A stretch of DNA of 64,000 nucleotides from Thiorhodospira sibirica ATCC 700588 (GCF_000227725.2 NZ_MU255056.1:925043-989042); one strand, 5' to 3'. Positions 46,205 through 55,510 are shown, counted from the first letter of the stretch. Notes: generated by a model from the letters alone, not told the origin. Numbers and translations are program-made.

Positions 46205-46975
46205 ATGACTCTTTCTTTATTGCTCGCCTTTACCCGGCAGGACTTTGTGGACCGGTATTCCGGCTCTGCCTTTGGGGCTTTGTGGGCCTTTATTCATCCG
46301 CTGGTGATGATCTTTATCTTCACCGTGATTTTTGCCAATGTGATGGGTGCCCGTCTGCCGGGGGTGTCGTCGGTTTATAGCTACAGCATCTATCTGGTAG
46401 CTGGCCTGTTGCCCTGGCTGGCCTTTGCCAACACCCTCACGCGCAGCGCCAGCGTCTTTCTCGACAAACGCCATATTATCAGCAAGGTGCATATTGGCCT
46501 GCCCTATCTGCCGATCTATATCGTGCTGTCAGAAACCCTGACCTTTCTTATCTCGCTCGCCATTTTTATGGTTTTTTTGTTGCTCAGCGGTACCGTGCCC
46601 GGCAAAACCCTGCTGCTGGTGCCGTTTATCTTTCTAAGCCAGCAGATTCTGGCCTTTGCCCTGGGCTTGCTGCTGGGCATTCTCAATGTCTTTTTGCGCG
46701 ATATTAAAGAAATGGTCACGGTACTGCTCACCTTTTGGTTCTGGCTGACCCCAATTGTCTGGGTGCCCAGCATTGCGCCGCAATGGGTGCAATATCTGCA
46801 GGACTATTTCAACCCGGCCTACCAGTTCATTCATGCCTATCAGGCGATTTTTGCCTATGGACAGCTGCCTGATTTTGCCGGGCTGACACGCCTGGTGATT
46901 CTGGCGCATGTTGTGCTGCTGGGCGCCTGGCTATTGTTCAAGGCCCTGGAAAAAGACATCCGAGACTTTATATGA
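46205..46975 (+). CDS. wzm: Polysaccharide ABC exporter permease (Wzm-like)
   Basis: 256 residues with six membrane helices: LAFTRQDFVDRYSGSAFGAL at the N-terminus and FWFWLTPIVWVPSIAP near the end are typical of ABC-2 permeases for O-antigen or teichoic-acid-like glycans. It pairs with the ATPase at 47145. Its stop overlaps the start of a 58-residue membrane protein, and that gene in turn overlaps the ATPase start, so all three are probably co-translated. Confidence 0.9.
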   Translation: MTLSLLLAFTRQDFVDRYSGSAFGALWAFIHPLVMIFIFTVIFANVMGARLPGVSSVYSYSIYLVAGLLPWLAFANTLTRSASVFLDKRHIISKVHIGLPYLPIYIVLSETLTFLISLAIFMVFLLLSGTVPGKTLLLVPFIFLSQQILAFALGLLLGILNVFLRDIKEMVTVLLTFWFWLTPIVWVPSIAPQWVQYLQDYFNPAYQFIHAYQAIFAYGQLPDFAGLTRLVILAHVVLLGAWLLFKALEKDIRDFI

Positions 46976-47148
46976 TCCTTTATCTGGTTGTCTTGACGCT
47001 GCTGTCGCTGCTCTTGCTGGGCCTGGTGCGCCTTGTTCTGCGCCGTCCGGGCAGCCATCATAACACCCTGATATTGATCGGGCTGTCCTGTCTTTATCTG
47101 GTGCTGGTTTTTCAGCTCAGCCACTTTTTTGCCGCCAGTTTACAATGA
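46972..47148 (+). CDS. Small two-helix membrane protein between wzm and wzt
   Basis: 58 residues, and easily overlooked. ATG at 46972 overlaps the wzm stop (ATGA) and its TGA at 47146 overlaps the wzt ATG (ATGA). The product has two hydrophobic segments (LYLVVLTLLSLLLLGLV and ILIGLSCLYLVLVF) separated by a short basic loop (LRRPGSHH). The precise double overlap argues that it is a real gene. It may be an accessory subunit of the exporter, but I know of no family. Confidence 0.7.
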   Translation: MILYLVVLTLLSLLLLGLVRLVLRRPGSHHNTLILIGLSCLYLVLVFQLSHFFAASLQ

Positions 47149-48380
47149 TTCGCGTTCACCAACTCAGCAAACGCTTTCGCCTGTACCGCACCCCCGCTGA
47201 TCGTCTCAAAGAGATCATCCTGCGCCGTCCCTATCATCTGGAGCATCAGGCGCTGGAGGATGTCAGTTTCACCGTCGCAGAAGGACAAACGGTGGGCATT
47301 ATCGGACAAAATGGGGCGGGTAAGTCTACCTTGCTTAAAATTTTGAGCGGGGTGTTACTGCCGGATCAAGGATATGTTGAATTATCCGGGCGCGTCACCG
47401 GGCTGCTGGAGCTCGGCACCGGCTTTAATCAGGAGATGACCGGCCTGGATAATATCACCGCCAATGCGATGTTGCTGGGGATGGATCGGGCCAGCATTGA
47501 GGCGCGTCGCGAGGCCATTGTGCAGTTTGCGGAATTGGGCGAATTCATCGCCGAGCCTCTCAAAACCTATTCCTCCGGGATGGTGATGCGTCTGGCCTTT
47601 GCGATTGCAATACATGCCGATCCTAGCTGCTTTGTGGTCGATGAGGCCTTATCCGTGGGGGATGCCTATTTCCAGCAAAAATGTATGCGGGCGATCAGTC
47701 AGTTTCGCGATCAGGGCGGGAGCATCCTGTTTGTCTCCCACGATATGAGCGCGGTGCGTTCTTTGTGTGATCATGCCATCCTGCTGGAGGCCGGGCGGGT
47801 GCTGGCCCAGGGCACACCGAAGCAGATTGTCGACCAATACCAGGCGATGATCCTGCACAAAAGCCATGTAGGCGATACGCCGCTAAGCGTCAACGCTCCG
47901 CAGATACAAAGCGGCGACAGCCCGCTGTTGGGCACCGGCGAGGTGCGTCTGTGTGGCTTGCAGTTATACGATGCCCAGCAACAGCCGATCACCCAGCTAC
48001 AAAGCGAGCAGCCTGTGTGGATTGAGGCCCGTTTGCAGGCACTGCGCGACCTTGACAGCCCGCATTATGGCATGGGCATTCGCAACCGCTTCGGGCATTC
48101 GGTGTTTGAAACCAACACCTATTGCATGGGTCAAAGCCCCGCGCCTTTGCCCAAAGGCCAGACGGTCTGCATTCGCTGGCGGGTCAATGCCAATCTGGTG
48201 GCCGGGGATTATTCCATCACCGTGGGCGTGGGTAATCGTCCCTATGGCACCGGCAGTTTTGAGGAAATTTTATTTTTCTCGCACGATCTGGCGATGCTGA
48301 CGATCTATAAAAACCCCGACGCCATCCACTATGATGGCTATTTTAACATGCACCCGGAGGTCTGTATTGAGCCTGCATAG
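47145..48380 (+). CDS. wzt: Polysaccharide ABC exporter ATPase with carbohydrate-binding domain (Wzt-like)
   Basis: 411 residues. The ATPase part has Walker A GIIGQNGAGKSTLLKIL, signature KTYSSGMVMRLAFA and Walker B CFVVDEALSVGD. From about residue 245 a Wzt-type C-terminal beta-sandwich follows (YGMGIRNRFGHSVFETN), which in characterised exporters recognises the chain-end modification of the glycan. The adjacent methyltransferase may make such a cap. Confidence 0.92.
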   Translation: MIRVHQLSKRFRLYRTPADRLKEIILRRPYHLEHQALEDVSFTVAEGQTVGIIGQNGAGKSTLLKILSGVLLPDQGYVELSGRVTGLLELGTGFNQEMTGLDNITANAMLLGMDRASIEARREAIVQFAELGEFIAEPLKTYSSGMVMRLAFAIAIHADPSCFVVDEALSVGDAYFQQKCMRAISQFRDQGGSILFVSHDMSAVRSLCDHAILLEAGRVLAQGTPKQIVDQYQAMILHKSHVGDTPLSVNAPQIQSGDSPLLGTGEVRLCGLQLYDAQQQPITQLQSEQPVWIEARLQALRDLDSPHYGMGIRNRFGHSVFETNTYCMGQSPAPLPKGQTVCIRWRVNANLVAGDYSITVGVGNRPYGTGSFEEILFFSHDLAMLTIYKNPDAIHYDGYFNMHPEVCIEPA

Positions 48381-49302
48381 CCCCCCTGCACCGTCACTGA
48401 CCAGCGAACAAATCCGCACCGCCTACACTAAAAGCTATTATCTGACGGACTGTGGCGGCTATGAGACTTATGACCTGTATCAAGGCAAGCAACTGGATTT
48501 GCGGCTGGACTGGATTGCCCGCCTGGCCTCCTTTTATCAGGCGCCGGGGCGCTGGCGGGTGCTGGATCTGGGCTGCGGACGCGGGGAGATGGCGCGTTAT
48601 TTTGCTGCGCAGGGGCATCAGGTCGATGCGCTTGACTACGCCCCCGATGCCATTGCGCTTGCGGAGGGCTGCTTTGCCGGAGAACCGGCATTGCGCCAAC
48701 AGGTACGCCTACTGTGTGCCTCTGTGACCGATCCTGCAGTGTATCAGGGCCCCTATGATCTGGCGCTGGCCTCCGATCTGATTGAGCATCTGGCGCCGAC
48801 GGAGCTGGATATTTTATATCATCAGGTGGCCAGCCACTTAACGCCGGGCGGGGCCTTTATCATTCACACCTACCCCAACCTCTGGTATTACCGCTATGGT
48901 TATCCCAAGCGACGACGCCGGGCGAGCGCCCTGGGTGAGCACCTGCCTGCCGAGCCGCGCTCGGCGTTTGAGTTACAGATGCATATCAATGAACAATCAC
49001 CACGCATCATGCGCCGTCAATTAGCCCGGTATTTTCCCCATGTCGTGCTGTGGGCCGGGGATCATGTCGATCCGGCGCGTGCCCTGCGTGAACGCTTTAA
49101 TAAAACGGACTGGCATGAGGCGCCGTCGCTTTTTGCCATTGCCGCACATCAGCCGGTTGCACTTGAGCACATCATCAAGGCCCTGCAAACCCCGATAACC
49201 CTGATAAAATCAGACGAAACTGCCGCACCAATGCAGAATTTATCGACGCGTTGGCAAAAAATCCGGCACATCTTTGCTAAGCTTGTCTTACGGACTCGCT
49301 AG
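48367..49302 (+). CDS. SAM-dependent methyltransferase of the glycan export locus
   Basis: 311 residues from TTG at 48367, chosen because GGAGG lies six bases upstream; it overlaps wzt by 14 bases. WRVLDLGCGRGEMARYFAAQ is SAM motif I, DLALASDLIEHLAP and LTPGGAFIIHTYPN are later motifs. The C-terminal 100 residues are less typical. By position it may methylate the exported polysaccharide, perhaps as a chain terminator, which is inference. Confidence 0.8.
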   Translation: MSLHSPPAPSLTSEQIRTAYTKSYYLTDCGGYETYDLYQGKQLDLRLDWIARLASFYQAPGRWRVLDLGCGRGEMARYFAAQGHQVDALDYAPDAIALAEGCFAGEPALRQQVRLLCASVTDPAVYQGPYDLALASDLIEHLAPTELDILYHQVASHLTPGGAFIIHTYPNLWYYRYGYPKRRRRASALGEHLPAEPRSAFELQMHINEQSPRIMRRQLARYFPHVVLWAGDHVDPARALRERFNKTDWHEAPSLFAIAAHQPVALEHIIKALQTPITLIKSDETAAPMQNLSTRWQKIRHIFAKLVLRTR

Positions 49303-49418
49303 CGCCCTGCTTCCCGTCCGAGCGCGGGGTGTTGCTCAGGCCCCAAACCATCACCACACAATAAATGCAACCACTTATTACTAAAGGATTGTTTTAGGTA
49401 TGAACTAGTTTTGAGCCG

Positions 49419-51548
49419 ATGAACGAAACCATGCAACGCAATCTGCAAGCGCTGGCGCGCCGCTGGCCTGTCCTGCTCTTGATCGTTTTGGTGGCCTTGT
49501 TTTCCCGCTGCGATACCCGTACCAGCCGGGATTACACGGTCGAAACCGGCGACTTGCACGCCCTGCGCGAGCTAGGGCGTTTGCGCGTGGTGGTTCCAGG
49601 CACGGTCTTTGGCGAACCGGCGCTGCCGCGTCAAGGCTCGCCGATGATTTTGCAACATGAGTTGGCGCGCAGCTTTGCAACGTCGCTGGGGCTGGAACTG
49701 GAACTGGTGCCGGTGTTTCAGCTCAAGCACATGTTCATGCTGCTGGCACAGGGTAAAGGCGATATTATCGCCGCCAATCTGACCATCACGGCGCAGCGGC
49801 GTCAATGGATTGATTTTTCCTACCCCATCGACCATGTGACCGAGCAGATTCTGGTGGTGGCCCGCGATGAAGGCATCAATGAACCCAAAGATCTGATCGG
49901 GCGCACGGTGATGGTGGATCGAACCAGTTCCTTTTGGCAGACGCTCACCGAGTTGCAGGAAAAATACCCCGGTATTGAGCTTGTGCCGCGCCCTGACAAA
50001 CTTGATGATGAGGCGGTCCTGGATTTGGTCGCACAGGGTAAGGTTGATGCCACGGTGCGTGACAGCAATATCGTGGAGATGTATCTGGGCTATCGTAAAG
50101 ACCTGCGCGTTGCCTTTGCCATCAAGGAAGCCCAACCGATTGCCTGGGGGGTGCGCCCGGATGCCCCGCAATTACTGGCAGAGCTCAATCGTTTTCTCAC
50201 CCTGGAGCAAATGACTCGCCCGCATGAGACCCACTACATTGATGATCTTGAGGGTCTTAAAGCCCGCCGCGTCTTGCGTATTTTGCTCCCCAATACGGCG
50301 GCTTCGTATTTTTTATGGCGCGGCGAGCTGGTCGGCTTTGAATATGAGCTGGCACAGCGTTTTGCCAAACAACACGGGATGCGTCTGGAGGTGGTCGTGC
50401 CACCGGTCGATCTGGAGCAGCCACTGGACTGGCTGCATGAGGGCATCGTCGATATTGCCGCCGGTTTTCTCAAGGCCTGCGATGCTGCAGAGCATCCTCA
50501 GCTGCAGGCAACCCATCCCTTCCATTACGCCCAACCTTATCTGCTCAGCCGCAGCGATGCCGATGCGCTGACAGACTGGGATGACTTGAACGGACGGCGA
50601 ATTGCCGTACTGGAAAACAGTGCCAGCCTGGATAACCTCAGCCAGCTGGCCTCCATCCATGCGCTGTCATTACATCGCTTCCCGCCGCCGGAAGATGCCT
50701 CAACTCTGGTTGATCTGCTGGCCGCCGGTGAGTATGACTACGCGGTGCTCGATGAGCACCTGCTGTCGATGGAACTGGCGCGCCGCGATGACCTCAAACG
50801 CCAGTTCAGTGTGGGAGAGCCTACGGCCCATGTCTGGCTGGTACATACAGAGAACACGCAGCTGCTGGAGGCATTAAACGAATTTTTCCTGCAAGAATAC
50901 CGGGGAACCTTTTACAATCTGCTCCACCGCAAATACTTTAACAATCCGCCCCGCCTGCGGCAGATGCACGATGAGGGCCTGGCCTTTGGCGAGGGGCGTT
51001 TTTCACCCTGGGATGAGTTGATCCGTAGCTACGCCCGGGAATATGATTTTGATTGGCGCTTGATCGTGGCACAGATGTATCAGGAAAGTCGCTTTGACCC
51101 GGTTGCGCGCTCCCCTATGGGAGCGGTAGGATTGATGCAGCTGATGCCCGCCACCGCCCGACAAGTGGGCCTGACACGCATGGAAGACCCGGAAGAAAAC
51201 ATCAAGGCCGGGATTCGCTATATGGACTGGATTCGCCAGCGCTTCCCAGAGGATCTGCCGGTGGCTGATCGCATGTGGTTTACCCTGGCGGCCTATAATG
51301 CCGGCACCGGGCATGTCATGGATGCGCGCCGCCTAGCAGAGGCCAAGGGATGGGATCGTAACCGCTGGTTTGATCATGTGGAAAAAGCCATCTTATTGCT
51401 GGCGCAACCACAGTATGCCGCCCAGGCGCGCTATGGCTATGTGCGCGGCACCGAACCGGTGAACTATGTCGCCGACATCCGGGCGCGCTATAGCGCCTAT
51501 GTCCGCCTGACCGAAGAACCCTTGGTGCAGGTGAATGCCGCACAATAG
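49419..51548 (+). CDS. MltF-like lytic transglycosylase with two solute-binding domains
   Basis: 709 residues. After a membrane segment (WPVLLLIVLVALFSRC) come two family-3 solute-binding domains (about 45-270 and 275-500), then an SLT domain with catalytic Glu in YQESRFDPVARSPMGAVGLM and LAAYNAGTGHV. MltF normally has one such regulatory domain; two is uncommon. It cleaves peptidoglycan, with the binding domains likely sensing muropeptides. The segment ends in Cys but the -1 Arg is unfavourable for lipidation. Confidence 0.88.
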   Translation: MNETMQRNLQALARRWPVLLLIVLVALFSRCDTRTSRDYTVETGDLHALRELGRLRVVVPGTVFGEPALPRQGSPMILQHELARSFATSLGLELELVPVFQLKHMFMLLAQGKGDIIAANLTITAQRRQWIDFSYPIDHVTEQILVVARDEGINEPKDLIGRTVMVDRTSSFWQTLTELQEKYPGIELVPRPDKLDDEAVLDLVAQGKVDATVRDSNIVEMYLGYRKDLRVAFAIKEAQPIAWGVRPDAPQLLAELNRFLTLEQMTRPHETHYIDDLEGLKARRVLRILLPNTAASYFLWRGELVGFEYELAQRFAKQHGMRLEVVVPPVDLEQPLDWLHEGIVDIAAGFLKACDAAEHPQLQATHPFHYAQPYLLSRSDADALTDWDDLNGRRIAVLENSASLDNLSQLASIHALSLHRFPPPEDASTLVDLLAAGEYDYAVLDEHLLSMELARRDDLKRQFSVGEPTAHVWLVHTENTQLLEALNEFFLQEYRGTFYNLLHRKYFNNPPRLRQMHDEGLAFGEGRFSPWDELIRSYAREYDFDWRLIVAQMYQESRFDPVARSPMGAVGLMQLMPATARQVGLTRMEDPEENIKAGIRYMDWIRQRFPEDLPVADRMWFTLAAYNAGTGHVMDARRLAEAKGWDRNRWFDHVEKAILLLAQPQYAAQARYGYVRGTEPVNYVADIRARYSAYVRLTEEPLVQVNAAQ

Positions 51549-51704
51549 CCACACCGGCCTTGGGATGGCCATCAGCGTATGGATCGCGCACGGCCCGCAA
51601 GGCGTTGTCATGAGAGCCCCCGTAAGGACTCTGGGCGCTTGATACCTTTAACGTAAACTGCAAACCGATACAGGAGGGTGCGAAGGAGTTTCTCGCGCAA
51701 ACCA

Positions 51705-52634
51705 ATGAACGAAGCGAAATGGGGTTCCAGTCTTGAATCAAATCGCGCCGCAGGTACGCGCTTAGAACTCCTCTTGTTTCAATTGGAAAGCCCTCACCTG
51801 TACGGCATTAATGTGTTCAAGGTACAAGAGGTCATTCCCTCTCAGCAGCTGACCCGCTTGGCCGGGGCACACCCCTTGGTCAGCGGCATCGCCACGCTGC
51901 GCGGAGTGACCATGTCCATCATTGACCTTTCCAGAGCGATTGGTGGCCCACCGATGCGCAACCCGGAACAGGGCTATATCATCATTACCGAATACAACCG
52001 CTCAGTGCATGGTTTTTTGATCCGTCGCATGGATCGCATCATCAATACCCAATGGGACAAGGTACAACCCTCGCCGCCCGCTGCCGGGCACAATGCCTAT
52101 GTCACCGCCATTACCCTGGTTGACAAGCAGATTGTCGAGATTCTCGATGTGGAAAAAGTGCTTGATCAGGTGGTTCGCGCCAAAACCGAGGTCTCGGAAC
52201 AATACAGCTCGCAGATCCAGCCAGGACATTATGAGGTGCTGGTCGTGGATGATTCCTCCGTGGCGCGCAATCAGATTCGCCGCTCCCTGGAACAGCTCGG
52301 CATCAAATGCACCCTGGCCACCGATGGGCGCGACGCACTCAAGCTCATCGAGCGCCTCACCAAGGAAGGCGAAGATCTCAGCACCCGCTTTGACATGATC
52401 GTCTCAGACATTGAAATGCCGGAAATCGACGGCTATCAGCTCACCATGCACCTGCGCAGTGACCCGCGCTTCAAAACCGTCTATATCCTGCTGCACTCCT
52501 CCATCAGCGGCGTGTTTAACGTCGATATGGTCAAGCGTACCGGTGCCAACAAATTCATCCAGAAATACCATCCCGATGACCTGGCCAAGGCCGTCCTGGA
52601 AAGTATCAGCGCCAAAACCGCCAGTCGCGGATGA
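51705..52634 (+). CDS. cheV: Chemotaxis protein CheV (CheW-receiver fusion)
   Basis: 309 residues. The CheW-like domain (about 10-165) has LYGINVFKVQEVI and LRGVTMSIIDLSRAIGG. The receiver (about 175-309) has VVDDSSVARNQIRR and MIVSDIEMPEIDGYQL with the acceptor Asp. CheV couples receptors to CheA and adapts signalling. ATG at 51705 is favoured; a GTG at 51678 lies too near its AGGAGG. No other che gene adjoins. Confidence 0.93.
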   Translation: MNEAKWGSSLESNRAAGTRLELLLFQLESPHLYGINVFKVQEVIPSQQLTRLAGAHPLVSGIATLRGVTMSIIDLSRAIGGPPMRNPEQGYIIITEYNRSVHGFLIRRMDRIINTQWDKVQPSPPAAGHNAYVTAITLVDKQIVEILDVEKVLDQVVRAKTEVSEQYSSQIQPGHYEVLVVDDSSVARNQIRRSLEQLGIKCTLATDGRDALKLIERLTKEGEDLSTRFDMIVSDIEMPEIDGYQLTMHLRSDPRFKTVYILLHSSISGVFNVDMVKRTGANKFIQKYHPDDLAKAVLESISAKTASRG

Positions 52635-52697
52635 GCCGACCCCGCGCAGACACCCCATTTTACGATTCGGCCAAGCCATCACCCCATCGCCCGCGTC

Positions 52698-54008
52698 ATG
52701 CCATTGAATTCCCTAACCCTGCGGGTTAGCCTGATCGCCCTGGTGGTCGTGATGGTATTTACCATCCTCACCGCGCTGGCCTTGGAGCGCGCCTTTCATG
52801 AAAGTGCGCAGCAGGCGTTGCAGGAACGGCTGCAGGCGCAAATTTACCTGTTGATGGGCATCAGCGATGTCGAAAGCGACGGCAGCGTGCGCCTGCCTGA
52901 ACGCCTGCCCGAGGCCCGCCTCATGCTCCCTGGTTCAGGTCTGTATGCGCAAATCCGCACCCCCGATGAACACATCCTCTGGCGCTCCCCCTCCTCGCTG
53001 GGACAAGCACTGGATTTTAGCGAACGCGGCGGCTTCAAGATGCGCCTCACCGTGGACTGGGAAATCGCACCCGGCCACACCCACCCGCTGAGCTTTCTGG
53101 TCCTGGAAGACCCGCGTGCCTTCACCGCACAAATCCAGCAATACCGCCAAAGTCTGCGCATCTGGCTGGGGAGTCTGGGATTTTTATTACTCTTGGCGCA
53201 GGGCGTTGCGCTGTATCTGGGTCTGCGCCCCTTACGCACTGTCGCCCATGAAGTCCAGGCCATGGAACGCGGCAAACAAAGCGAGCTAGAAGGCCGCTAC
53301 CCGCTGGAATTGCGCAGTCTGACCGACAACCTCAACAATCTGATGCGCCATGAGCGGGCGCAGATTCGTCGCTACCGCGATGCCCTGGGCGATCTTGCCC
53401 ACAGCCTGAAAACCCCGCTGGCGGTACTGCGCTCAACCCTGCACGGCAAAGATCCCGATCACGCCCTGATGCTGGAACACGTCGAGCGCATGGATCGCAT
53501 CGTCGCCTACCAGCTCCAGCGCGCCGCCACCTCCGGGCGCAGCGTGTTTAGCACCCCCGTCCCGGTGGCTCCGCTGGTGCAGCGCCTCAGCAACACCTTA
53601 CAAAAAGTACACCCCGGCAAGACCATGGTCGTACAGCTGGATATCCCGTCAGATATCTGCTTTCGCGGCAATGAAGGCGACCTGATGGAACTCTTGGGCA
53701 ATGTGCTGGATAACGCCTGGAAATACGGCCATCAACGGGTGTTAATCCGCGCTGCCATTGACCATGACAGCCTGCAACTACGCATCGAAGACGACGGCCC
53801 CGGCATCCCCGCCGCCAAAGCTCAGGCCATGCTCAGGCGCGGCACCCGCCTGGATGAAGCCATCCCCGGCCAAGGCATCGGCCTTGCCGTCGTCAACGAC
53901 ATCGTACACGCCTACGAAGGACAGCTCACCATCAGCCGCGCCAGGTGGGGCGGCGCCGCCATCATCCTCAAACTCCCCGGCAGCCTCATCCCGCCAGCGA
54001 AATCCTGA
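52698..54008 (+). CDS. PhoQ-like sensor histidine kinase, orphan
   Basis: 436 residues. Two membrane helices (about 8-28 and 155-175) flank a periplasmic domain. A HAMP-like segment is followed by the H-box GDLAHSLKTPLAVLRSTL with the phospho-accepting His, N-box LLGNVLDNAWKYG, and G-boxes IEDDGPGIP and GQGIGLAVVND. The H-box wording resembles PhoQ. The usual response regulator gene is missing; cheV lies upstream and a Crp-type regulator faces it. Confidence 0.88.
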   Translation: MPLNSLTLRVSLIALVVVMVFTILTALALERAFHESAQQALQERLQAQIYLLMGISDVESDGSVRLPERLPEARLMLPGSGLYAQIRTPDEHILWRSPSSLGQALDFSERGGFKMRLTVDWEIAPGHTHPLSFLVLEDPRAFTAQIQQYRQSLRIWLGSLGFLLLLAQGVALYLGLRPLRTVAHEVQAMERGKQSELEGRYPLELRSLTDNLNNLMRHERAQIRRYRDALGDLAHSLKTPLAVLRSTLHGKDPDHALMLEHVERMDRIVAYQLQRAATSGRSVFSTPVPVAPLVQRLSNTLQKVHPGKTMVVQLDIPSDICFRGNEGDLMELLGNVLDNAWKYGHQRVLIRAAIDHDSLQLRIEDDGPGIPAAKAQAMLRRGTRLDEAIPGQGIGLAVVNDIVHAYEGQLTISRARWGGAAIILKLPGSLIPPAKS

Positions 54009-54085
54009 AACACGCACATTCATTTCCTTGAAGCGCGGGCGTCGTTGAGCGTTTAACGCACCGCGCTCTGCTAACAGTCATGAAC

Positions 54086-54844
54086 TCAGCGCCCGCAGCC
54101 CGATCCGGGAAGCAGGCGCTGGAATTCCCGGCGGACCACCTCATAGCACTCGCACACTCGCGCTTCCAATCCTGGCCGGTCAAGAACCGTGATATGTCCT
54201 CGGCTGTAACGGATCAAGCCGGCGCTTTGCAACTGCCCGGCAGCTTCCGTCACGCCCTCGCGGCGCACACCGAGCATATTAGCGATCAACTCCTGGGTCA
54301 TGTGCAGCTCGTTTGCGGGCAGACGATCAAGGCTAAGCAGCAGCCAGCGGCAAAGCTGCTGGTCAATCGTGTGGTGGCGATTGCATACCGCCGTCTGTGC
54401 CATCTGGGTTAGCAATGCCATGGTGTAGCGCAACAGCAAGGGCTGCAGGGTACTATCGTCTCGTCCGTCCAGGCGCGCAAATTCTCGTTTAAGCACGGCC
54501 TCCTTGAGCTGATAGGCATGACCTGCGCTTTGCACCACGGCCCGATTTGGCACGGTTTCCCCGCCCATAAACAGCGCGATGCCGACAATGCCCTCATTGC
54601 CGACCACGGCGATTTCAGCCGAGGCGCCGTTCTCCATCACATACAGCAGCGACACGATGGCATCAATCGGAAAATAAACATGGCTTAAACTCTCGCCTGG
54701 CTCATACAGCGCCATGCCCAACGGCAGTGGAACCAGTTCCAGATGAGGACGCAGACGCTCGAACTCTGCCTTGGGCAATACATTCAGCAAATGATTCTGG
54801 TGCGGAGATGGGGGGATGGGCATGGGATGGGGCATCTGATTCAA
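54086..54844 (-). CDS. Crp/Fnr-family transcriptional regulator
   Basis: 252 residues. A cyclic-nucleotide-type sensor fold (LPLGMALYEPGESLSHVYFP) is followed by a winged helix (MTQELIANMLGVRREGVTEA). ALYEPGE and the lack of the four FNR Cys argue against oxygen sensing by an iron-sulfur cluster. This subtype is often found near stress genes. It could control the divergent small-protein cluster from 55236, which is inference. Its stop lies 78 bases beyond the sensor kinase stop, convergently. Confidence 0.85.
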   Translation of the reverse strand: MNQMPHPMPIPPSPHQNHLLNVLPKAEFERLRPHLELVPLPLGMALYEPGESLSHVYFPIDAIVSLLYVMENGASAEIAVVGNEGIVGIALFMGGETVPNRAVVQSAGHAYQLKEAVLKREFARLDGRDDSTLQPLLLRYTMALLTQMAQTAVCNRHHTIDQQLCRWLLLSLDRLPANELHMTQELIANMLGVRREGVTEAAGQLQSAGLIRYSRGHITVLDRPGLEARVCECYEVVRREFQRLLPGSGCGR

Positions 54845-55103
54845 TTTCGTTAAACAAACCTGTAGAAACCTACCGATTTACTAACGCGCACCCTCAATGA
54901 GGATGGGCGAATCCACCAAAGCCAGATGAATAAACATCTGGCGCTAAGTTCTTGAGTACGCTTTAGGTTTTACATCTGAGACTTGCCCAGATAACCGCAA
55001 ACCTAAACTCATTAAAGAACTAGAACAGCCCTTGGTTCTCAGGCTAAGGCCATAGTAGGGTATGCTAAAGCGTATGTAAACCCTATTTCTAACTGAACTG
55101 TCT
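54845..55103. other. Intergenic region upstream of crp-type gene and small-protein cluster
   Basis: About 260 bases without a supported gene. It must hold the leftward promoter of the Crp-type regulator and probably the rightward promoter for 55236. Several short AT-rich stretches occur, but no box pair was clear enough to call. Confidence 0.4.
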
Positions 55104-55211
55104 AGGAGGGTTTGTATGTAAATGTTAGCGAATCGAAACCTAGGTGTAAGCTCTGTGCGCCAGCGAACAGACTGTGATCACTGTAAGGACTATTGTAAAG
55201 CCTCAATTTAA
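55104..55211 (+). other. Strong Shine-Dalgarno with start-stop ATGTAA and 29-codon micro-ORF
   Basis: AGGAGG (55104) is six bases from ATG 55116, which is followed at once by TAA. The next ATG (55122) opens a 29-residue frame ending DCDHCKDYCKASI at TAA 55209, 24 bases before the membrane-protein gene. It may be a translational leader or a Cys-rich micropeptide. No homologue is known to me. Confidence 0.35.
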
Positions 55212-55235
55212 AACCCTCTCAACGGGAGAAGCAAC

Positions 55236-55424
55236 ATGCCTTTAATCACATTGATCGTCACCATTGCCCTCGCTGGGCTGCTCCTGTGGGCCATCAATAC
55301 CTATTTGCCGATGGACGGTAAAATCAAGAAGATATTGAATGTCGTCGTCGTGATTGTCGTCATTCTCTGGATATTGTCCGTCTTTGGACTCCTGGCGCCG
55401 TTATCCTCAATGCGAATCGGTTAA
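55236..55424 (+). CDS. Thivi_2564-like small membrane protein
   Basis: 62 residues with two membrane helices (LITLIVTIALAGLLLWAIN and ILNVVVVIVVILWILSVFG) joined by PMDGKIKK. The pattern matches a small family first labelled from a purple sulfur bacterium; function is unknown, with frequent stress association. GGGAG is eight bases upstream of the ATG. It opens the group of small stress and envelope genes that ends at 56773. Confidence 0.75.
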   Translation: MPLITLIVTIALAGLLLWAINTYLPMDGKIKKILNVVVVIVVILWILSVFGLLAPLSSMRIG

Positions 55425-55449
55425 TCAACCCGCAGGTTTTTCTTAATGT

Positions 55450-55490
55450 CCTCCCCACGGCCAAAGCCGGGGGGGGCTTTCTTGCACAAT
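55450..55490 (+). repeat. Solo IS200/IS605/IS607-type end hairpin
   Basis: CCTCCCCACGGC-C-AAAGCCGGGGG, then CTTTCTTGCACAA. The reverse strand at the 3' side of tnpB (56879-56842) carries the same sequence with few changes. It may be a scar of a lost element, a solo guide-RNA-like end, or a captured terminator for the gene just upstream. Confidence 0.6.
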
Positions 55491-55510
55491 GTTCGTGAGC
55501 ACAGCGCAGA

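Noticed and set aside
49299-49559. 86-codon reverse frame before the MltF-like gene
   Set aside because: Overlaps the true start and signal segment of the transglycosylase and has no family features.
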